Of a DNA stretch of 64,000 bases, positions 35,429 to 44,404 are shown piece by piece. Origin of the DNA: an uncultured Microbacterium sp. (GTDB taxonomy: Bacteria; Actinomycetota; Actinomycetes; Actinomycetales; Microbacteriaceae); NCBI RefSeq assembly GCF_945952435.1, contig NZ_CAMFHZ010000007.1, forward strand, positions 1 through 64,000, read 5' to 3'. The notes beneath the pieces were generated by a model. It was not told the origin of the DNA. It made no database searches and was given only the letters and a program-made list of their open reading frames with translations. The translations under genes were made by a program, and so were the position numbers. Numbering within the stretch: the first letter of the stretch is position 1; every line of letters begins with the position of its first letter.

Positions 35429-37171
35429 TCAGCGGTGGTCGCGGTCGTGGTGCTGCGCGGTCTCGTCCCGTGCCGCGACCCGCTCCGCCTCGCGCGCCCG
35501 CAGGTCGACGCGGCGGATCTTGCCGGAGATCGTCTTCGGCAGCTCAGGCACGAACTCGATGATCCGCACCCACTGGTGCGGGGAGAGCTGGGTGCGGGCG
35601 TGCGCGAAGATCGATCCGGCCGTCGCCGCCGGATCCTCGTGCGCGGAGGCGGACAGGCAGACGTACGCCTTCGGCACCGCGAGGCGCGTCGGATCGGGGC
35701 TCGGCACGACCGCCGCCTCCACGACGTCCGGGTGCTCGAGCAGCACGGACTCGAGTTCGAACGGGGAGATCTTGTAGTCCGAGGCCTTGAAGACGTCGTC
35801 GGCCCGGCCGACGTAGGTGAGGTAGCCCTCGGCGTCCCGCGTCGCGATGTCGCCGGTGTGGTGGAACCCGCCCTCGCGCGAGCGCGCCGTGGCCTCGGGG
35901 TCCCGGTAGTAGCCGACCATGAGCCCCCGGGGCCCCGCGGACAGGTCGAGGCAGATCTCCCCCTCGGCGGGGGAACCGTCGTCAGCGGCGCCGTCCGGGT
36001 CCTCGACCACCACCCCCCTGACCGGATCCACGAGCACCACGGGATAGCCGGGCAGCGGGCGTCCCATCGACCCGTCCTTCACGACCTGGCCCGGGGAGTT
36101 GCCCACGCAGGCCGTCATCTCGGTCTGCCCGAACCCGTCGCGGATCGTGCCGCCCCACGCGTCGCGCACCCGGCCGATCACCTCCGGGTTCAGTGGCTCA
36201 CCCGCCCCCACGAGCTCGCGCGGAGGGTGGGCGAGGCGGCCGAGATCCGCCTGGATCAGCATGCGCCACACCGTCGGCGGGGCGCAGAACGTCGTCACCT
36301 CGTGGCGGTCCATGACGTCCATGAGCGTGTCGGCGTCGAAGCGGTCGTAGTTGTAGACGAACACGGTCGCCTCGGCGAGGAACGGCGAGTAGAAGCTCGA
36401 CCAGGCGTGCTTTGCCCATCCGGGCGACGAGATGTTGAGATGCACGTCGCCCTCGCGCAGGCCCAGCCACCACATCGTGGAGAGATGGCCGACCGGGTAC
36501 GAGACGTGGGAGTGCTGCACGAGCTTGGGCCTGCTGGTCGTCCCGGAGGTGAAGTACAGCAGGCTCGTGTCCCGCGCGGGCGTCGCGCCGTCCGGCACGA
36601 AGTCCTCGGCCGCCTGCGACGCGTCAGCGAAGTCCTGCCAGCCCTCGGGGGCGTCTCTGACCGCGATGCGCAGGACCTCGTCCGGGAGCTCCCCGACCCG
36701 GTCCGCCAGCGCGCCGAGCGTGACGACGGCCCGCGCCTCGCCCTTCTCCGCGCGGTAGGCGAGGTCCGCGGGGGAGAGCAGCGTCGAGGTGGGGATCGCG
36801 ACGGCGCCGAGCTTGGTGAGCCCGAGCATCGTCTCCCAGAGGTCGATCGTGTTGCCGAGCATGACGATCACGTGGTCGCCCCGGCGGATGCCGAGCCCGC
36901 GCAGCCAGTTCGCCACCTGATCCGAGCGCCGGGAGAGCTCGCCGTAGGTCCAGGTGCGGCTGGACAGATCGGCGGAGACGATCTGCACGGCCGGGCGGTC
37001 GGGGTTCTCGGCCGCCACGACGTCGAACCACTCGAGCGCGAAGTTGAACTCGTCCAGCTCCGGCCAGCGGAACGTCTCCCTGGCACCCGCGTAGTCGGTC
37101 GCGTGGGCATGCAGCAGGTCGCGGGCGGATCGGAGCGCCGCGGTGGCGGGGGTGGCGGGGCGGTGGCTCAT
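35429..37171 (-). CDS. AMP-binding acyl-CoA synthetase
   Basis: This 580-residue ANL-superfamily enzyme has the P-loop YFTSGTTSRPKLVQHSH, the A5-type DGFGQTEM, HTGDIATRDAEGYLTYVGR with the hinge Asp/Arg, and PKTISGKIRRVDLR with the catalytic Lys. The WRMLIQADL and FFNFALEWFD-like N-terminal layout resembles medium-chain acyl-CoA synthetases (ACSM type) more than acetyl-CoA synthetase. It forms acyl-AMP, then acyl-CoA. The ATG at 37171 is chosen over a long upstream in-frame extension. It stands alone. Confidence 0.87.
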   Translation of the reverse strand: MSHRPATPATAALRSARDLLHAHATDYAGARETFRWPELDEFNFALEWFDVVAAENPDRPAVQIVSADLSSRTWTYGELSRRSDQVANWLRGLGIRRGDHVIVMLGNTIDLWETMLGLTKLGAVAIPTSTLLSPADLAYRAEKGEARAVVTLGALADRVGELPDEVLRIAVRDAPEGWQDFADASQAAEDFVPDGATPARDTSLLYFTSGTTSRPKLVQHSHVSYPVGHLSTMWWLGLREGDVHLNISSPGWAKHAWSSFYSPFLAEATVFVYNYDRFDADTLMDVMDRHEVTTFCAPPTVWRMLIQADLGRLAHPPRELVGAGEPLNPEVIGRVRDAWGGTIRDGFGQTEMTACVGNSPGQVVKDGSMGRPLPGYPVVLVDPVRGVVVEDPDGAADDGSPAEGEICLDLSAGPRGLMVGYYRDPEATARSREGGFHHTGDIATRDAEGYLTYVGRADDVFKASDYKISPFELESVLLEHPDVVEAAVVPSPDPTRLAVPKAYVCLSASAHEDPAATAGSIFAHARTQLSPHQWVRIIEFVPELPKTISGKIRRVDLRAREAERVAARDETAQHHDRDHR

Positions 37172-37263
37172 CGTCCCATCTTGGTGCCGATGGACCGGAT
37201 TCGCGATGCCGGCCCGATCGGTACGCTGGCAGCATCCCCTCCCGCCGTCCCGATCGGAGAGAC

Positions 37264-38448
37264 ATGAGCGCGTCCGCGACCCCCCTGTTCGTCGAGGTCG
37301 GCAACGACCCGCGACCGTACGCGTGGGGACGCGTGGACGGTGTGGCGCAGGTCCTGGGCGCGCCGGGAAGCGGCGGCCCGGAGGCCGAGCTGTGGCTGGG
37401 CGCGCATCCCGGATCCCCCACACGCGCGGTCGACGCCCCGTGGCCCACGCTCGTCGCATGGGAGCAGGCGAACGGGGCGACCCTGCCGTTCCTGCTGAAG
37501 ATCCTCGTCGCGGCAGGCCCGCTGTCGCTGCAGGCCCACCCGACCTCCGCACAGGCGGCCGCGGGCTTCGCAGACGAGGAGGCGCGGGGCGTGCCGCTCG
37601 AGGCGGCGCACCGCAACTACAAGGATCCGTTCGCGAAGCCCGAGCTCATCGTCGCGCTGGAGGACGGCTTCGAGGCGCTGTGCGGGTTCCGTCCGGTCGA
37701 CGAGATCGTCGCGGACCTGGATGTCCTCTCCGCGCGGGCGGGATCCGACGCCCTGCAGCCGTGGCGGGACGTGCTCTCGGGATCCGACGGCCTCCGCGCG
37801 GGCTTCTCCTGGCTGCTCGCGGGCGGTGCCGGCCCCGAGGTGGCCGTCGCGGTCCTCGTCGCGGCTGCCGCGGGAGACGCCCGGTTCGAGCTCGTCACGC
37901 GGCTCGCCGAGGCCTATCCGGGAGATCCCGGCATCGCGGTCGCGCTCATGCTGCACCACATCACCCTCGCGGCGGGGGAGTCGCTCTGGCTCCCGGCCGG
38001 CAACATCCACGCGTATCTGCGCGGCGCCGGCGTGGAGCTCATGGGACCGAGCGACAACGTGCTCCGCGGCGGGCTGACGCCGAAACACGTCGACGTGCCG
38101 GAGCTCGAGCGCGTCCTGACGTTCGCGCCGAGCGCGGACGACCGCCTCCTGCCCGTGGAGCTCGCCGACGGCGTGCGCAGCTACCGGCCGCGGATCCACG
38201 CCTCGGGCGCGGACGTCCCGTTCGAGCTCCTCGCCGTCACCGCGGACGCGACGCTCCGGCTCGACGGCCCGTCGCTCGCGATCGTGACCGACGGCGCGTT
38301 CACTCTCGCCGATGCCGATGCCGATGCCGATGCCGATGCCGATGCCGATGCGATCGCCGTGTCCCGGGGCGTCGCCGTGTTCGTGACGCGCGCCGCGACC
38401 GTGCGCGCGAGCGGATCAGGGCGGCTCTGGATCGCCACCGCGCGCTGA
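37264..38448 (+). CDS. manA: Mannose-6-phosphate isomerase, class I
   Basis: This 394-residue zinc cupin enzyme interconverts mannose-6-P and fructose-6-P. Zinc-site residues are in LQAHPTSAQA and in KPELIVALEDGFEALCGF. The substrate region is WLPAGNIHAYLRGAGVELMG, with the typical SDNVLRGGLTPKHVDV. An Ala-Asp repeat of seven units, encoded by a GCCGAT hexamer tract, sits near residue 350 in a loop of the C-terminal cupin and is not a family feature. Confidence 0.92.
   Translation: MSASATPLFVEVGNDPRPYAWGRVDGVAQVLGAPGSGGPEAELWLGAHPGSPTRAVDAPWPTLVAWEQANGATLPFLLKILVAAGPLSLQAHPTSAQAAAGFADEEARGVPLEAAHRNYKDPFAKPELIVALEDGFEALCGFRPVDEIVADLDVLSARAGSDALQPWRDVLSGSDGLRAGFSWLLAGGAGPEVAVAVLVAAAAGDARFELVTRLAEAYPGDPGIAVALMLHHITLAAGESLWLPAGNIHAYLRGAGVELMGPSDNVLRGGLTPKHVDVPELERVLTFAPSADDRLLPVELADGVRSYRPRIHASGADVPFELLAVTADATLRLDGPSLAIVTDGAFTLADADADADADADADAIAVSRGVAVFVTRAATVRASGSGRLWIATAR
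38308..38349 (+). repeat. (GCCGAT)7 microsatellite in manA
   Basis: Seven exact tandem GCCGAT hexamers encode (Ala-Asp)7. Gain or loss of units keeps the reading frame. Confidence 0.95.
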
Positions 38449-38467
38449 TGCGGCTCGGCGCGAGACG

Positions 38468-39400
38468 ATGACGCAGCAGGCTGGGCGGCCCGTGCGCAGG
38501 ATCGGGCTGTCGCGGCAGGAGTGGGCCCTCGTCGCGATCACCGTGGTCTGGGGCGGCACCTTCCTCGTCGTGCACACGGCGGTCCAGCACTCCGGTCCCT
38601 GGTTCTTCGTCGGCATCCGCTTCCTCGCGGCCGCGGTCTTCGCCGCGTTCGTCTTCCGGCGCTCGCTGCGCGGGATCGGCTGGCGCGAGATCGGCGCCGG
38701 GGCGGCGATCGGCGCCGCGATCTACGGCGGCTACGGGTTGCAGACCGCCGGCCTCCTCACGATCGACTCCTCCACGAGCGCGTTCATCACCGCGTTCTAC
38801 GTGCCGCTCGTGCCGCTGCTGCAGTGGCTCGTCCTGCGCAGACCGCCGCGGGCGCTGACCCTGGCCGGCGCGGGGCTCGCGTTCGTCGGGCTGCTGCTCG
38901 TCGCGGGCATCGGATCGCGGGGTCTGCAGTTCGGTCCCGGCGAGATCCTGACCCTCGTGAGCACGGTGCCGATCGCGGCGGAGATCATCCTGATCAGCCT
39001 GTTCGGCGGCCGCTACGACGTGGGCCGGCTCACCGTGGTGCAGCTGCTGGTCGCGTCTCTGCTGGGATTCGCGACCATGCCCGCGGTCGGCGAGCAGCTC
39101 CCCGCCTTCGACCCGGTGTGGCTGATCGCCGGGATCGCGATGGGCGTGGCGAGCGGCGTGATCCAGCTCACGATGAACTGGGCGCAGCGGTCCGTCTCCG
39201 CCACGCGCGCGACGATCATCTACACGGGGGAACCGGTGTGGGCGGGGGTCGTCGGCCGCATCGCGGGCGAGAGGATCCCGCCCTTCGCGATCCTCGGCGT
39301 CGCGCTGATCGTCGCGGGGACGCTGCTCAGCGAGCTGCAGCCGCGCCGTCCGCGGCGCGCACGCGCGGCCACGCGGGAGGGGCGCGAAGCGGGCGCCTAA
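38468..39400 (+). CDS. EamA/DMT-family transporter
   Basis: This 310-residue protein has ten predicted helices and two EamA domains. The first starts EWALVAITVVWGGTFLVVHT and the second contains RATIIYTGEPVWAGVVG. The C-terminus is a basic tail. The substrate is unknown. It starts 19 bp after manA with a poor ribosome-binding site, so it may be read through from manA. Confidence 0.85.
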   Translation: MTQQAGRPVRRIGLSRQEWALVAITVVWGGTFLVVHTAVQHSGPWFFVGIRFLAAAVFAAFVFRRSLRGIGWREIGAGAAIGAAIYGGYGLQTAGLLTIDSSTSAFITAFYVPLVPLLQWLVLRRPPRALTLAGAGLAFVGLLLVAGIGSRGLQFGPGEILTLVSTVPIAAEIILISLFGGRYDVGRLTVVQLLVASLLGFATMPAVGEQLPAFDPVWLIAGIAMGVASGVIQLTMNWAQRSVSATRATIIYTGEPVWAGVVGRIAGERIPPFAILGVALIVAGTLLSELQPRRPRRARAATREGREAGA

Positions 39401-39454
39401 GATCGCGCGCGTAGACTGGCGGGGTCCGTCCGCCTCCGGCTCCGAGGATCCGTC

Positions 39455-40153
39455 ATGCCCGCCACCCGCACGTTCACGCTGCGTCATGTGCAGCTCGCGC
39501 GCGCCCTCTTCGCGGCCGTCGCGGCGCTCATGATCACGTTCTCGCCCGACCACTCCGCCTCGGTCGGGCTCGCGGTGTTCAGCGGTTTCGCGCTCGTGAC
39601 GGCGCTCGTGCTCGCGCTCGCCGCGTGGCTGGTCGCCCCGACCGGCTGGCGCTGGCCGTTCGTGCTGCTCGCGGTCGTCGCCGGGCTCACCGGCATGGCC
39701 GCGGGCGTCCCGGCCTGGCGGTCGACGCCGTTGTTCTTCGTGCTCATCGTCGTCTGGGGCGTGCTGAGCGGCGTGATCGAGCTCGTCGCCGGAATCAGGG
39801 GACGCCGCATGAGGCCTCTCGCGGAAGGAGCCTCGGCACGGCGGATCGCCGCGGTCGAGGGCTCGCGCGACGCGATCCTCATCGGAGCGCTCTCCCTGCT
39901 GCTCGCGGTCGCCGTGGTGTGCGTGCCGAGCACCTATGCGCTGAACTACTCGATCGCGGAGGCGGGCACGTTCACGCTCACCGGCATCACGCTCGCGGTC
40001 GGCCTCTTCGGCGCCTACGCCGCGATCGTCGCCGTCTTCCTGGGCATCGCGGGGCTGAGCCCGCGTCCCGCGATCCGCCCGGGCGAGCGGGCGGCGAACG
40101 ACATCTCCGGTGCTGCCCCGGCTGCACCGGCCGAGAACGAAGGATCCGCATGA
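39455..40153 (+). CDS. Multi-helix membrane protein, family uncertain
   Basis: This 232-residue protein has about six hydrophobic helices in three pairs and a polar loop GIRGRRMRPLAEGASARRI in the middle. The paired-helix layout is like DUF308/HdeD proteins. Homologues in related genomes tend to carry an unreliable acyl-CoA synthetase label that this sequence does not support. TCCGAGGA precedes the ATG and TAGACT at 39412-39417 is a possible -10. It overlaps the next gene by four bases. Confidence 0.6.
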   Translation: MPATRTFTLRHVQLARALFAAVAALMITFSPDHSASVGLAVFSGFALVTALVLALAAWLVAPTGWRWPFVLLAVVAGLTGMAAGVPAWRSTPLFFVLIVVWGVLSGVIELVAGIRGRRMRPLAEGASARRIAAVEGSRDAILIGALSLLLAVAVVCVPSTYALNYSIAEAGTFTLTGITLAVGLFGAYAAIVAVFLGIAGLSPRPAIRPGERAANDISGAAPAAPAENEGSA

Positions 40154-40530
40154 CCGAGAAGACCCGGCGCCGCGACCTGATGCGTCCGATGCAGCTGGTC
40201 GGGCTGTCGCTCCTGTGCGGCGTCTTCGCCGGCGCCGTCACGCTCATCGCGACGGGCGCGTTCACGCAGGACGTGATGCGCAGCGTCGCCGACGGGACGT
40301 ATCACGCGATCCCGCCGTGGAACCTCGCGTTCATCGTGACCGGTGGGATCTTCATCCTGGCGCTGCTGATCCTCTCGATCCTCATCCTCGCCGTCGACCC
40401 GGCCGAGTTCGCCAAGCCGCACGATCGTCCTGTGCTGTACGACAATGAGCCGGGCGCGGACGGACCGTCGGAGCCCGCCACCGGATCCACGGGCACCGGA
40501 TCCGCACCCGCCACGCCGACCGGGGAATAA
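40150..40530 (+). CDS. Small two-helix membrane protein
   Basis: This 126-residue protein has hydrophobic helices at about 15-38 and 57-82, then a Pro/Thr/Ser-rich tail. It has no recognisable active site. Its ATG overlaps the preceding stop (ATGA), and related actinobacteria appear to keep this pair together. A functional link to the preceding membrane protein is likely but undefined. Confidence 0.65.
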   Translation: MTEKTRRRDLMRPMQLVGLSLLCGVFAGAVTLIATGAFTQDVMRSVADGTYHAIPPWNLAFIVTGGIFILALLILSILILAVDPAEFAKPHDRPVLYDNEPGADGPSEPATGSTGTGSAPATPTGE

Positions 40531-40559
40531 CCCCGGACCGTTCGGCGCTGGTCAGCAGG

Positions 40560-42080
40560 GTGAGCACCTCCATAGACCGCGCCGCCGTCGGATTCCGTTC
40601 CGAGCGGGGGCCGGTCCTGCTCTCGCTCATGCTGGCCACGGGCCTCATCGCCATGGACGCGACGATCCTCGCGACCGCGGTGCCGAGCGTCGTGGACGAT
40701 CTGGGCAGCTACCAGCAGTTCCCGTGGCTGTTCTCGGTGTACCTGCTCGCGCAGGCCGTGAGCGTGCCGATCTACTCGAAGCTCGCGGACACTCTGGGGC
40801 GCAAGCCCATCATCCTGATCGGGATCGCCCTCTTCCTCGTCGGCTCGGTCCTGTGCGCCGTGGCGTGGAGCATGACGTCCCTCATCGTCTTCCGCCTCGT
40901 GCAGGGGCTCGGCGCCGGCGCGGTCGCGCCGATGGCCATGACGATCGTCGGCGACATCTACACGGTGGCGGAGCGCGCGGTCGTGCAGGGCTACATCGCG
41001 AGCGTCTGGGCCGTGTCCTCGGTGGTCGGGCCCGCGCTCGGCGGCCTGTTCGCGCAGCTCGGTGCCTGGCGGCTGATCTTCGTCATCAACGTGCCGCTGT
41101 GCCTCGTGGCCGCGTGGATGCTGCTGCGGTGCTTCCACGAGCGGATCGAGAAGCGCGCGCACCGGATCGACTACGCGGGCGCCGTGCTGCTCACGATCGG
41201 TCTCACCGGCCTGATCCTCGGCGTGCTCGAAGGCGGCAACGCCTGGGCCTGGCTGTCCGTCCCCGGCATCGTGTGCTTCGCCGTCGGCGTCCTCGCCCTC
41301 CTCGCCTTCGTGCTCGTGGAACGGCGGGCCGAAGAGCCCATCATCGATCTCCGCCTCATCTCGCGGCGGCTCATCCTCACGACCACGCTCGCGTCCCTGG
41401 CGATCGGCGCGCTCCTCACCGGGATCACGAGTTTCGCGCCCTCCTACCTGCAGGGGTCGATCGGCGTCCCTCCGCTTCTCGCGGGGCTCTCGGTGGCGGC
41501 GCTCACCCTCGGCTGGCCGCTGTCGGCCGCCAACGCCGGTCGGCTGTACCTGCGACACGGCTTCCGGGTGACCGCGCTCATCGGCGCCTCGATCGCCACG
41601 CTCGGCGGCCTGGGGCTGGCGCTCATCGGTCCGTTCCCGAACGCTTTCGCGGTCGCCGGCGTGGCCTTCGTCATCGGCTTCGGCCTCGGCTGGACGGCGG
41701 CGCCCACGCTCATCGTGGCCCAGGCCTCGGTCGGGTGGGGCGAACGCGGCGCGGTGACGGGCATGAACACGTTCGCGCGGTCGGCGGGCAGCGCGGTGGG
41801 TGTCGCGGTCTACGGTGCGATCTCGAACGCGCTCGTCGCCGCCGGCGCGGGAGAGCACGATCCGGCGACCGTGGTGCACGCATCGACCGGCGTGTTCATC
41901 GCCGCCGCCGTAACCGCGCTGCTGGTCCTCGCAGCGGTGTACGGCATGCCCAAGGACCGCGCCGAGCAGTATTCCGGAGCGTCGGGGGCGGGGGCCGGTT
42001 CTGACTCGGGGTCGGTTCCGGGTGCGGGGGCAGGAGCTGGTTCTGACTCGGGGTCGGTGCCCGCTTCTGCCGAGACTTGA
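40560..42080 (+). CDS. MFS drug:H+ antiporter, DHA2-like
   Basis: The transporter has 506 residues and fourteen predicted helices. The N-terminal LIAMDATILATAVPSVVDDL (motif D1) is typical of DHA2 drug exporters, SKLADTLGRKPII is motif A, and VQGLGAGAVAPMAMTIVGDI covers the motif B/C area. The C-terminal 30 residues are a Gly/Ser/Asp tail made of two copies of AGSDSGSVP. The GTG at 40560 gives the normal start; the ribosome-binding site is weak. It follows the small membrane pair by 29 bp. Confidence 0.88.
   Translation: MSTSIDRAAVGFRSERGPVLLSLMLATGLIAMDATILATAVPSVVDDLGSYQQFPWLFSVYLLAQAVSVPIYSKLADTLGRKPIILIGIALFLVGSVLCAVAWSMTSLIVFRLVQGLGAGAVAPMAMTIVGDIYTVAERAVVQGYIASVWAVSSVVGPALGGLFAQLGAWRLIFVINVPLCLVAAWMLLRCFHERIEKRAHRIDYAGAVLLTIGLTGLILGVLEGGNAWAWLSVPGIVCFAVGVLALLAFVLVERRAEEPIIDLRLISRRLILTTTLASLAIGALLTGITSFAPSYLQGSIGVPPLLAGLSVAALTLGWPLSAANAGRLYLRHGFRVTALIGASIATLGGLGLALIGPFPNAFAVAGVAFVIGFGLGWTAAPTLIVAQASVGWGERGAVTGMNTFARSAGSAVGVAVYGAISNALVAAGAGEHDPATVVHASTGVFIAAAVTALLVLAAVYGMPKDRAEQYSGASGAGAGSDSGSVPGAGAGAGSDSGSVPASAET
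41997..42058 (+). repeat. 20-bp direct repeat in MFS C-terminal tail
   Basis: GGTTCTGACTCGGGGTCGGT occurs exactly at 41997-42016 and 42039-42058 (42-bp period, in frame). It encodes the repeated Gly-Ser-Asp-Ser-Gly-Ser-Val tail. Confidence 0.9.
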
Positions 42081-42141
42081 TGCCTCAGCAAGCCGACGGC
42101 GCGTCGGCGTCGATGCAGCAGATCCCGCTCCCCAACCTGTG

Positions 42142-42222
42142 CCGATATGTCGGCCAGACGCACGTTGACAGGACTGGATCCGAGATCGCGCCCTGAAAAC
42201 GTACGACGGTCCGACATATTGG
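42142..42222. repeat. 81-bp imperfect palindrome
   Basis: Arms 42142-42172 and 42192-42222 are 31 nt long and complementary at 24 positions, with CCGATATGTCGG at the outer left and CCGACATATTGG at the outer right, and a 19-nt loop. It lies between the convergent MFS and purB genes. It could be a bidirectional terminator, but the arms are longer and less GC-rich than the other terminators here, more like a miniature inverted-repeat element. Confidence 0.65.
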
Positions 42223-42226
42223 CGGA

Positions 42227-42315
42227 TCCACGAACGAGGATACGCCAACGAGGATCCGCGAACGAGGACCCACGAACGGCCGCCTGATCCACGGCCGAGG
42301 ATCCACGAACGAGTA
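42227..42315. repeat. 14-bp tandem repeats next to palindrome
   Basis: Units TCCACGAACGAGGA (42227-42240), TACGCCAACGAGGA (42241-42254), TCCGCGAACGAGGA (42255-42268) and CCCACGAACGGCCG (42269-42282) are contiguous. TCCACGAACGAGTA recurs at 42302-42315. No start codon or frame makes this coding. Confidence 0.8.
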
Positions 42316-42328
42316 CGTCCGTCTCCGA

Positions 42329-43723
42329 CTACCTAGCGAGCGTCTCCGCGAGGCCGACGTAGGTCGCGGGCGTCAGCGCGAGGAGGCGCTTCTTCGCCGC
42401 GTCGCCGATCTCCAGTCCCTCCACGAATGCGGCCAGCTCGGCCGCCCCCACGCGGTGACCCCGGGTGAGCTCCTTGAGCAGCGCATACGGATCCTGGATC
42501 GTGGAGCGTCCGGCGACGACCTCGGCGCGGATCACGGTCTGGATCGCCTCGCCGAGCACCTCCCAGTTGTGGTCGAGGTCTTCGAGCAGCACGTCGCGCG
42601 AGAGCGAAATCTCGTTCAGGCCCCGGCGCAGGTTGTCCAGCGCGAGCAACGAGTGACCGAAGGCGACCCCGATGTTGCGCTGCGTGGTCGAATCGGTCAG
42701 GTCGCGCTGCAGCCGCGAGGTGACGAGCGTCTGCGACAGCGAGTTCAGCAGGGCGCCGGCCAGCTCGAGGTTCGCCTCGGCGTTCTCGAACCGGATCGGG
42801 TTGATCTTGTGCGGCATCGTCGAGGATCCGGTCGCGCCGGCGACGGGGATCTGCGCGAAGTAGCCGAGCGAGATGTACGTCCAGATGTCGGTCGCGAGGT
42901 TGTGCAGGACACCGCCCGCGTGACGGACGTGGTCGTAGAGCTCGACCTGCCAGTCGTGGGACTCGATCTGGGTGGTCAGCACGTTGAAGTCCAGCCCCAG
43001 CCCCTCGATGTAGTCGCGCGCCAGCTCGGGCCAGTCGACGGAGGGCTCTGCGGCCAGATGCGCGGACCACGTCCCCGTCGCACCGGAGAACTTCGCGAGG
43101 TACTCGGACGCCTCGATCCGGGCGACGACGCGCTCCAGTCGCCAGGCGAAGACCGCGATCTCCTTGCCCATGGTCGACGGCGTCGCGGGCTGACCGTGGG
43201 TGCGCGAGAGCATCGGAGCATCGGCGTGCTCGACCGCGAGCTCGCGGAGCTTGGCGATCACGTCCCGCAGGGCGGGCAGCCACACGCGCTCGACCGCGCG
43301 CTTGACGGTGAGCGCGTAGGAGGCCGAGTTGATGTCCTCGCTCGTGCAGGCGAAGTGGGTGAGCTCGGCGATCTCATCCAGGCCGAGGGCCGAGAGCCGG
43401 TCGCGGACCAGGTACTCCACGGCCTTCACGTCGTGGCGGGTGACCGCCTCCTTCTCGGCGAGCCAGTCGATCTCCGCCTGGCCGAAGTCGCGGTACAGGC
43501 CGCGCAGGCGGTCCTTGTCGGCATCGGAGAGAGGGGCCGTGCCGAAGAGCGAGCGGTCGGTGAGCGCGATGAGCCATTCGACCTCGACCTCGACCCTGGC
43601 GCGGTTCAGACCGGCCTCCGAGAGGTAGTCGGCGAGCGGCGCGACCGCGGTCCGGTAGCGACCGTCCAACGGGCTGAGCGGTTGCGGCGGGAGGGGCGTC
43701 TGGGCCGGGAGCTGAGCAGTCAG
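42329..43723 (-). CDS. purB: Adenylosuccinate lyase
   Basis: This 464-residue fumarase/aspartase-superfamily enzyme removes fumarate from SAICAR and adenylosuccinate in purine synthesis. It has SPLDGRYRTA, TSEDINSASYA, the catalytic-His region SRTHGQPATPSTMGKE and the signature GSSTMPHKINP. The TTG at 43669 encodes the Leu of the conserved SPLDGRY and lacks a ribosome-binding site. The only plausible upstream start is CTG at 43721-43723, six bases after a perfect AGGAGG. No ATG, GTG or TTG lies between that site and the upstream gene, so I use the CTG. Confidence 0.9.
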   Translation of the reverse strand: MTAQLPAQTPLPPQPLSPLDGRYRTAVAPLADYLSEAGLNRARVEVEVEWLIALTDRSLFGTAPLSDADKDRLRGLYRDFGQAEIDWLAEKEAVTRHDVKAVEYLVRDRLSALGLDEIAELTHFACTSEDINSASYALTVKRAVERVWLPALRDVIAKLRELAVEHADAPMLSRTHGQPATPSTMGKEIAVFAWRLERVVARIEASEYLAKFSGATGTWSAHLAAEPSVDWPELARDYIEGLGLDFNVLTTQIESHDWQVELYDHVRHAGGVLHNLATDIWTYISLGYFAQIPVAGATGSSTMPHKINPIRFENAEANLELAGALLNSLSQTLVTSRLQRDLTDSTTQRNIGVAFGHSLLALDNLRRGLNEISLSRDVLLEDLDHNWEVLGEAIQTVIRAEVVAGRSTIQDPYALLKELTRGHRVGAAELAAFVEGLEIGDAAKKRLLALTPATYVGLAETLAR

Positions 43724-43760
43724 GGGAGACCTCCTGATCGAGGCACCCTCGGACGAGGCG

Positions 43761-44270
43761 TCAGGAGCGGGGTGCCGGTGGCCGGATGGCGGGTTCGAGC
43801 TGACGGAACAGGCCGCGGCTCGCGTTCTCGATCATACCGAGCACCTCGTCGAACATCCGGGCGTCGGCGTAGTAGGGGTCGGGAACGTCGAGCACGGTCG
43901 GCGCGTGCTCGAAGGAGAGCAGCAGCGTGACCTTCCCCTCTTCCGACTCGTCACGCGCCCACTGCCGCAGGATCCGTTCGTGCGTGCGGTCGAGTGCGAC
44001 GACGAGATCGTTCTCCGCGAACGAGTCGTAGGTGAACTGTCGCGCACGGTGCTTCGAGCCGTCGTAGCCGCGCCGGGCCAGGGCCTCGATCGTGCGCCGG
44101 TCGGCCTGTTCTCCCACGTGCCAGTCGCCGGTTCCGGCGCTCGTCGAGCGGATGTGCTCGCCGAGTCCCTGCCTCTCCGCGATGTCGCGGAAGACCGCTT
44201 CGGCCATCGGGGACCGGCAGATGTTCCCCGTGCACACGAAGATCACGCGGAACGGATCCGACTCGGTCAT
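43761..44270 (-). CDS. Low-molecular-weight protein-tyrosine phosphatase
   Basis: This 169-residue phosphatase has the N-terminal P-loop CTGNICRSP (nucleophile Cys13, Arg19), STSAGTGDWHVG, and the general-acid Asp in VPDPYYAD. It hydrolyses phosphotyrosine and low-molecular-weight phosphoesters. The ATG at 44270 gives the standard spacing; ATG 44279 adds three residues. It lies 37 bp upstream of purB on the same strand, so they may be co-transcribed. Confidence 0.9.
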   Translation of the reverse strand: MTESDPFRVIFVCTGNICRSPMAEAVFRDIAERQGLGEHIRSTSAGTGDWHVGEQADRRTIEALARRGYDGSKHRARQFTYDSFAENDLVVALDRTHERILRQWARDESEEGKVTLLLSFEHAPTVLDVPDPYYADARMFDEVLGMIENASRGLFRQLEPAIRPPAPRS

Positions 44271-44404
44271 GGATCCCATTGTGCCGCACCGCCTCGCGAC
44301 CGCTCCCGTGCAGCCATCCTCCACAGCAGCCCTGTCGAGGGAGCTGTGCACCGGTTGCGGGATCCGGCCTCTGCGCGTCCGGGTGCTGCGCGAGGGTGGT
44401 TCCC

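Noticed and set aside
35429..37552. Longer acyl-CoA synthetase starting at 37552
   Set aside because: The extra residues are antisense to manA, and the family N-terminus begins at ATG 37171.
42329..43669. purB starting at TTG 43669
   Set aside because: That codon is the conserved Leu of SPLDGRY and lacks a ribosome-binding site. The upstream CTG with AGGAGG is more likely.
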